Positions 60,285 through 64,000 of a DNA stretch of 64,000 bases are shown here, one piece after another. A program made the translations under genes and the position numbers. The number at the start of each line of letters is the position of its first letter. Position 1 is the stretch's first letter. The notes beneath the pieces are model-generated. The model made no database searches. It saw only the letters and a program-made list of their open reading frames with translations, and was not told where the DNA came from. The DNA is taken from contig JASANG010001788.1 in the NCBI GenBank assembly GCA_030248215.1, positions 1 through 64,000 on the forward strand. The letters run 5' to 3'. The DNA is from Enoplolaimus lenunculus (taxonomy: Eukaryota; Nematoda; Enoplea; Enoplida; Thoracostomopsidae).

Positions 60285-63200
60285 TTAGTACTTCAGTGCT
60301 GCAGTTAATTTTTCAGAAGCCGAACCTCTAAAGTGAAATCTAAAATGCGCCGTGGCAGGAGTTTCTTCGAGATTAAATTCAGCTACTGGTACGCCTCTTG
60401 CTGCAAGTTGAGGGGCGAACATTGCTACAGGATAAACGACTGAACTTGTACCGACAACAATACAAACATCGCACGCATCTAAAACGTAGAATGGTTCAAT
60501 AATTTTAGGTTTACGAAACTGTGGTATCGGTATTTCAAGCGGATATATGTCATAGCCACGGAACTAATTCAGCCATGTCGCTAGTATGGCTAGCCATAAC
60601 AGGAATTCAATGATATCGCCAATATGGCTAGCCATGGCAACAATTGGCGTGGTGGGAGCCACCACTCCCCCAAAAGGTTCCATAAAGCAAATCTGGTAAC
60701 AATAAAACTTAGCACAATAGCTAAGACTCGGCCTACTTGTAAAATTGAACCGTTATCACAAAATTGGTTGTTTAGTTTCAGCCAATTCTATTTAATGGGC
60801 AGTATTTATGTGGAAAAATGTTTATGCAGCAATGGCAGCCTCCAAAATGTATTTCAAAACAAGCAAATATGACTGCGCGTCTATATAAATTCCTCAAATA
60901 AATGATGTGGCAGCGGTGGCTAGCAATCTCAATTGCGACCGTGGCTAGCCATATGACGATATGACTGAAGTGGTGAAGTGGCTACGACATGTTATAATAA
61001 ACATTCCAAAGTTTATAGAAGATTGACTAAAAATAGAACTTACAGGCTGTGAATAATCTGTTTGTTATGTACGTACATCAAATCAAAATTTTTTCTTGCT
61101 ATGTAATTACGTTCCAAATTGAAAATTTATGCTCCGTGTGAAAACAAAACAAGATTGGCCCTTTATTTGTCGTCTGTTCCTAATAAAGAGGCTTTTGTGT
61201 GGAAATGAAGTTAATTTAAACAGTTATGCTAGATGGCCAGTATGTTTACATTAACAGATTTCGAAGTTTGGAGTTGAAAGCCAGGGTGCGACCGAATATC
61301 CGGCTCCGCCAAAATGTCGACATTCGGCTCCGATTATTCCTAAGGCTAAGCCTAAACTTCAGCAGAAAAATGGGATTACAACTACACCTAAGTCTAAGAA
61401 AAAATGATAGCCTTAATCAGAGACATGGATGGGCGGAGACCGGCGTTTCGCTTTTTTCGTAGTTTTTGTGTGCTTTCAGATTATCTGCTAATAATTATTG
61501 CGCAACTATGAAAAGTCATACATTCATAGCTAAATTTTATTCACCAGGCATTACTTGCTTCAACTATATTACCTTATGCTTTTTATGGGTCTACCAGCAT
61601 TTATTGAATCCTCGACTTCTAGTGTCGGTTCCAAACCATCGAGATTCAAGAAACCGACACCTGCCAAATACCGAGACTTGCCGAGACTGACATCAAGACT
61701 CCCATCACGATCTTAGCCACTTTTGTTTGACAGTACCTACGGAAAACTAGATTCCCTTAAAAGGAACAAGGGCCAAACTAATATTGAAACTGAATGCAAC
61801 GCTACAAAAACATAGAATAGTATAATAGGGTCGTTGTTGAAGTGTTAAAAATGCAACGGCGTGAGATGTTAAACATTTCACGTAAAAACACATTGGTTAC
61901 CTTAAGCCATGGAAGAAAAATTGCAAGCTAGGTTCGATATTTGAATGCAATCTAGTATTAGATTTGAATTCATTATACACCTTCGGCACCGGTCGGACAT
62001 TACATTATCTAGCTCCGGCTTCGGCAGTTGTTGGTATCCGGTCGCACCTTGACCTACTCAAACAGAGCACCAGCAAGATCACGACTTCCTAAACCCGAAT
62101 TAACTTTTATCAGGTACAGCCGAGTTACAAATTGTTACTATAAACAAAATAACATACCTAAAGCGAGCTGGGCGGCATTTAAAACATTAATATCAAGACT
62201 TTCGCCAAACCATATTACATCTGGTCGCAGAAGGCGCGAACATTTTCTACAATGCGGTAAATCTTCGACTAAAAGCGGTGTTTGGGCACGATCTTCTTGT
62301 GCAGTGGGTGAACCTGAAAAACTATCTAACTAAATATACTTTAGCGAAAAACATGAAATAAACACCAATATGTTTTTCCAAGTAAATGCAGTTGAGTGCA
62401 TATGGCTATTGTTCATTTGCATGCAAACCAACTACCTTTTCGACAGTTTTTTTAAACATGTTTGTTGGACTCGTAACTGCCGTGGTGCAGAACGAGATAG
62501 AAAGCTTCAGCTTTACCAATTGTGTATAGAACAAATTTTTTAAGGATAATTTCATTTGCAAGCAAATAACCTGCCATTTAGCGTTGATTTGAAAAAATCC
62601 TACGGCCCAGGGGCGAGTTCGCAGAGTGGTTGTCATTATCCGGAAATCCTCATTCGTATTACGGATACAAGTCTGTGCACCCAACGTAAATTATTTTGGA
62701 TCCGCCAAAACACAAACACTTTTGCAAGTTGACGATCATAACCACCGCTATATGTTTTCGTAATCTACCTCGGCCACGAAGCGCTTCACAAATTGGATTT
62801 TCAATATTGTCTTCAACTGAACGACAACTTGTACACCTTGTTCGAAACATTGATCCGTGCAGCTCAATAACCCGTTTGGAACCAGATCGCGAGTGTAACC
62901 CGTCTATGTTTTGAGTCAACACCGTAGCAGTTTTGTTTGACGCAGAAGCCCGAGCTTCGAAATCTTAATAATATCATTATGTATTATTATTATATTATAC
63001 ATTGTCCGAAGTTTTTGCATTTATGTATCGCAATGTCGTATGTATCTTTAAATATATCTACTATTGTTAGATTTCCCTACACGAGAATCCCAAAATTTTA
63101 TACTCCTGGTAACATCTGTACTATACAGCTATCTAACCTTACATAAAACCATCTAAATAATTGCCAGTAAGCTATGTTTACAAACATCAGTATTTAAAAT

Positions 63201-63395
63201 ACCTGCAATAGCATAATGAGCAGCATTTGGCTTGACTGACGACAAAATAAAATCGCGACGATGCTGATAAAATTCCCAAACAAGCACAGGGTCTTGTCTG
63301 AATGTTTGCGGAGTTTCGATATCGGGAGCGTATCGATTCCGGTCGTACGCACCTTCTTTAATTCGGTACGTAGGCACGCCGCTTTCAGCGCTAAT
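60285..63395 (-). CDS. SIRT5: SIRT5-type NAD-dependent protein deacylase, 5' end outside the window
   Basis: Class III sirtuins of this type use NAD+ to remove succinyl, malonyl and glutaryl groups from lysines, mainly in mitochondria. Phase-matched minus-strand exons are 63395-63203, 62963-62769, 62313-62158 and 60478-60285, about 245 residues, ending with TAA. Exon order follows human SIRT5 closely: [86 protein letters not shown] and RGVPVAEFN. The Tyr-x-x-Arg pair that selects acidic acyl groups in SIRT5 is present in YQHR, the catalytic His in LHG and the Zn cysteines in CTSC and CRKC. The visible part starts in phase 0 just after the missing GAG of the NAD-binding loop; no preceding exon was found up to 64000. 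The acceptor at 62964 (TTAAG) is weak. Confidence 0.93.
60546..60991. mobile_element. MITE with TGTCATAGCCAC ends and GGCTAGCCAT units, last intron of the sirtuin gene
   Basis: The left end reads TATGTCATAGCCACGG and the right end GTGGCTACGACATG. Inside both ends are copies of ATGGCTAGCCAT and GATATGACTGAA/AATTCAGCCAT in opposite orientation. No clear flanking duplication. A short ORF within it is not a gene. Confidence 0.7.
61282..62051. mobile_element. Probable hAT-type MITE with CAGGGTGCGACCG ends, sirtuin last intron
   Basis: The left end is CAGGGTGCGACCGAATATCCG and the right end GGTATCCGGTCGCACCTTG, an inverted pair. A family G-like scrap sits just inside the left end. The flanks do not form a readable duplication, so the pair may belong to one old element or two. 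Confidence 0.55.
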
Positions 63396-64000
63396 CTGTA
63401 GAAAATAAATATTACAATTGTGTTTACATTTACATTATAAACAGTTCAATCTTAACCCGTATAAAATCTCAAAACAAAGGTTAACAAAGAACCTCAACGG
63501 TGAAAGCAGTCCCCGAACTATGGGAACGCGAATAGACATCGTCAATTTCAATCCACAATATGAAAGATGTAATGACTGCTTCCAAATCCAATAACATAAT
63601 TGTAGCCTGGCAAGCAATGGCAAATAATGACTGTTTATGCAACAAATACAACGCTCATTTGTTCAACGTATTATGTAATTTTTATGCCTGAAACAAGCAT
63701 TTGAAGCAGCTGGAATCATATTCAACTGAATATTTGTCTCGCACCCTATTATATCTTTTTATTAACGTACACGAAGGTCTTGAACGCAGTAGATGATTCA
63801 AAATTGAGGTCGTATATGTAGGACCCAATATATAATACGAAGACAAACCTCGCGAGCTAAAAGCCGCATGAACAAACGGGACGATAAACCTGAATTGCGC
63901 CGAAGTCGCTACGTTTTCTGAACTCAAATGCCCGATTTGTTTTGCCGGGGCGCTGCCAGGCTTCGCTAGGGATAAAAAGCATAACAGACAATCTTACCCC
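63396..64000. other. Sirtuin upstream intron, no exon recognised
   Basis: An open minus-strand frame runs from 63927 to 63682 and, upstream of its first ATG, reads PGSAPAKQIGHLSSENVATS, but it does not match the SIRT5 N-terminus. No sequence encoding the expected GAG-ending exon was found. Confidence 0.4.

Noticed and set aside
63682-63927. Missing N-terminal sirtuin exon
   Set aside because: The frame lacks the FxxAK...SGAG sequence expected just before ISAESG and ends at a stop, so it cannot splice as needed.
1-64000. CRISPR array, bacterial operon or integrated bacterial DNA
   Set aside because: The spaced identical repeats seen are MITEs or minisatellites, and all supported genes are spliced animal genes.

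Overview
The window is nuclear DNA of an invertebrate metazoan. It is AT-rich, and the genes are split by many GT-AG introns, typically 0.1-1.7 kb. The recognisable proteins (SLC13 transporter, taxilin, mind bomb-type protein, C/EBP-like bZIP, SIRT5-type sirtuin) are animal families, and non-autonomous DNA transposons are very dense. A tunicate or another small-genome invertebrate would fit, but the species cannot be fixed from sequence alone. No rRNA, convincing tRNA, CRISPR or bacterial-type operon was seen.

Layout. 1-3.2 kb: repeats and no gene. 3249-7007 (+): four-exon SLC13 sodium/carboxylate cotransporter, with poly(A) signal near 7229. 7.2-15.5 kb: repeat-rich intergenic DNA with several hAT MITEs, a nested cluster at 12.0-12.6 kb and a decayed piggyBac element at 12.67-13.98 kb. 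15495-23809 (+): twelve-exon taxilin, whose first intron carries an inverted Penelope-like (GIY-YIG) retroelement. 24.2-37 kb: mostly repeats, including a 2-kb hAT-type insertion with a perfect 8-bp target duplication, a degenerate TTAGGC-like array, a minisatellite and one unassigned terminal-exon-like ORF (31062-31563, +). 37326-45273 (+): ten-exon mind bomb-like gene with one MIB repeat plus ankyrin repeats and no RING. 46-50.9 kb: repeats. 50933-53732 (-): C/EBP-like bZIP gene, 5' end uncertain. 54-60 kb: repeats. 60285-63395 (-): 3' four exons of a SIRT5-type sirtuin whose 5' exon(s) are not visible and probably lie beyond the right edge.

The genes do not form a pathway; they are ordinary neighbours. 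Exon models were built by matching reading phase across each GT-AG intron, and the phases of all exons listed for SLC13, taxilin, mind bomb-like, bZIP and SIRT5 agree. The theme joining the region is its hAT-type MITE load: several families share the CAGGGTGCAACCGG terminus but differ in a family-specific subterminal hexamer, and many copies still show readable 8-bp target duplications.
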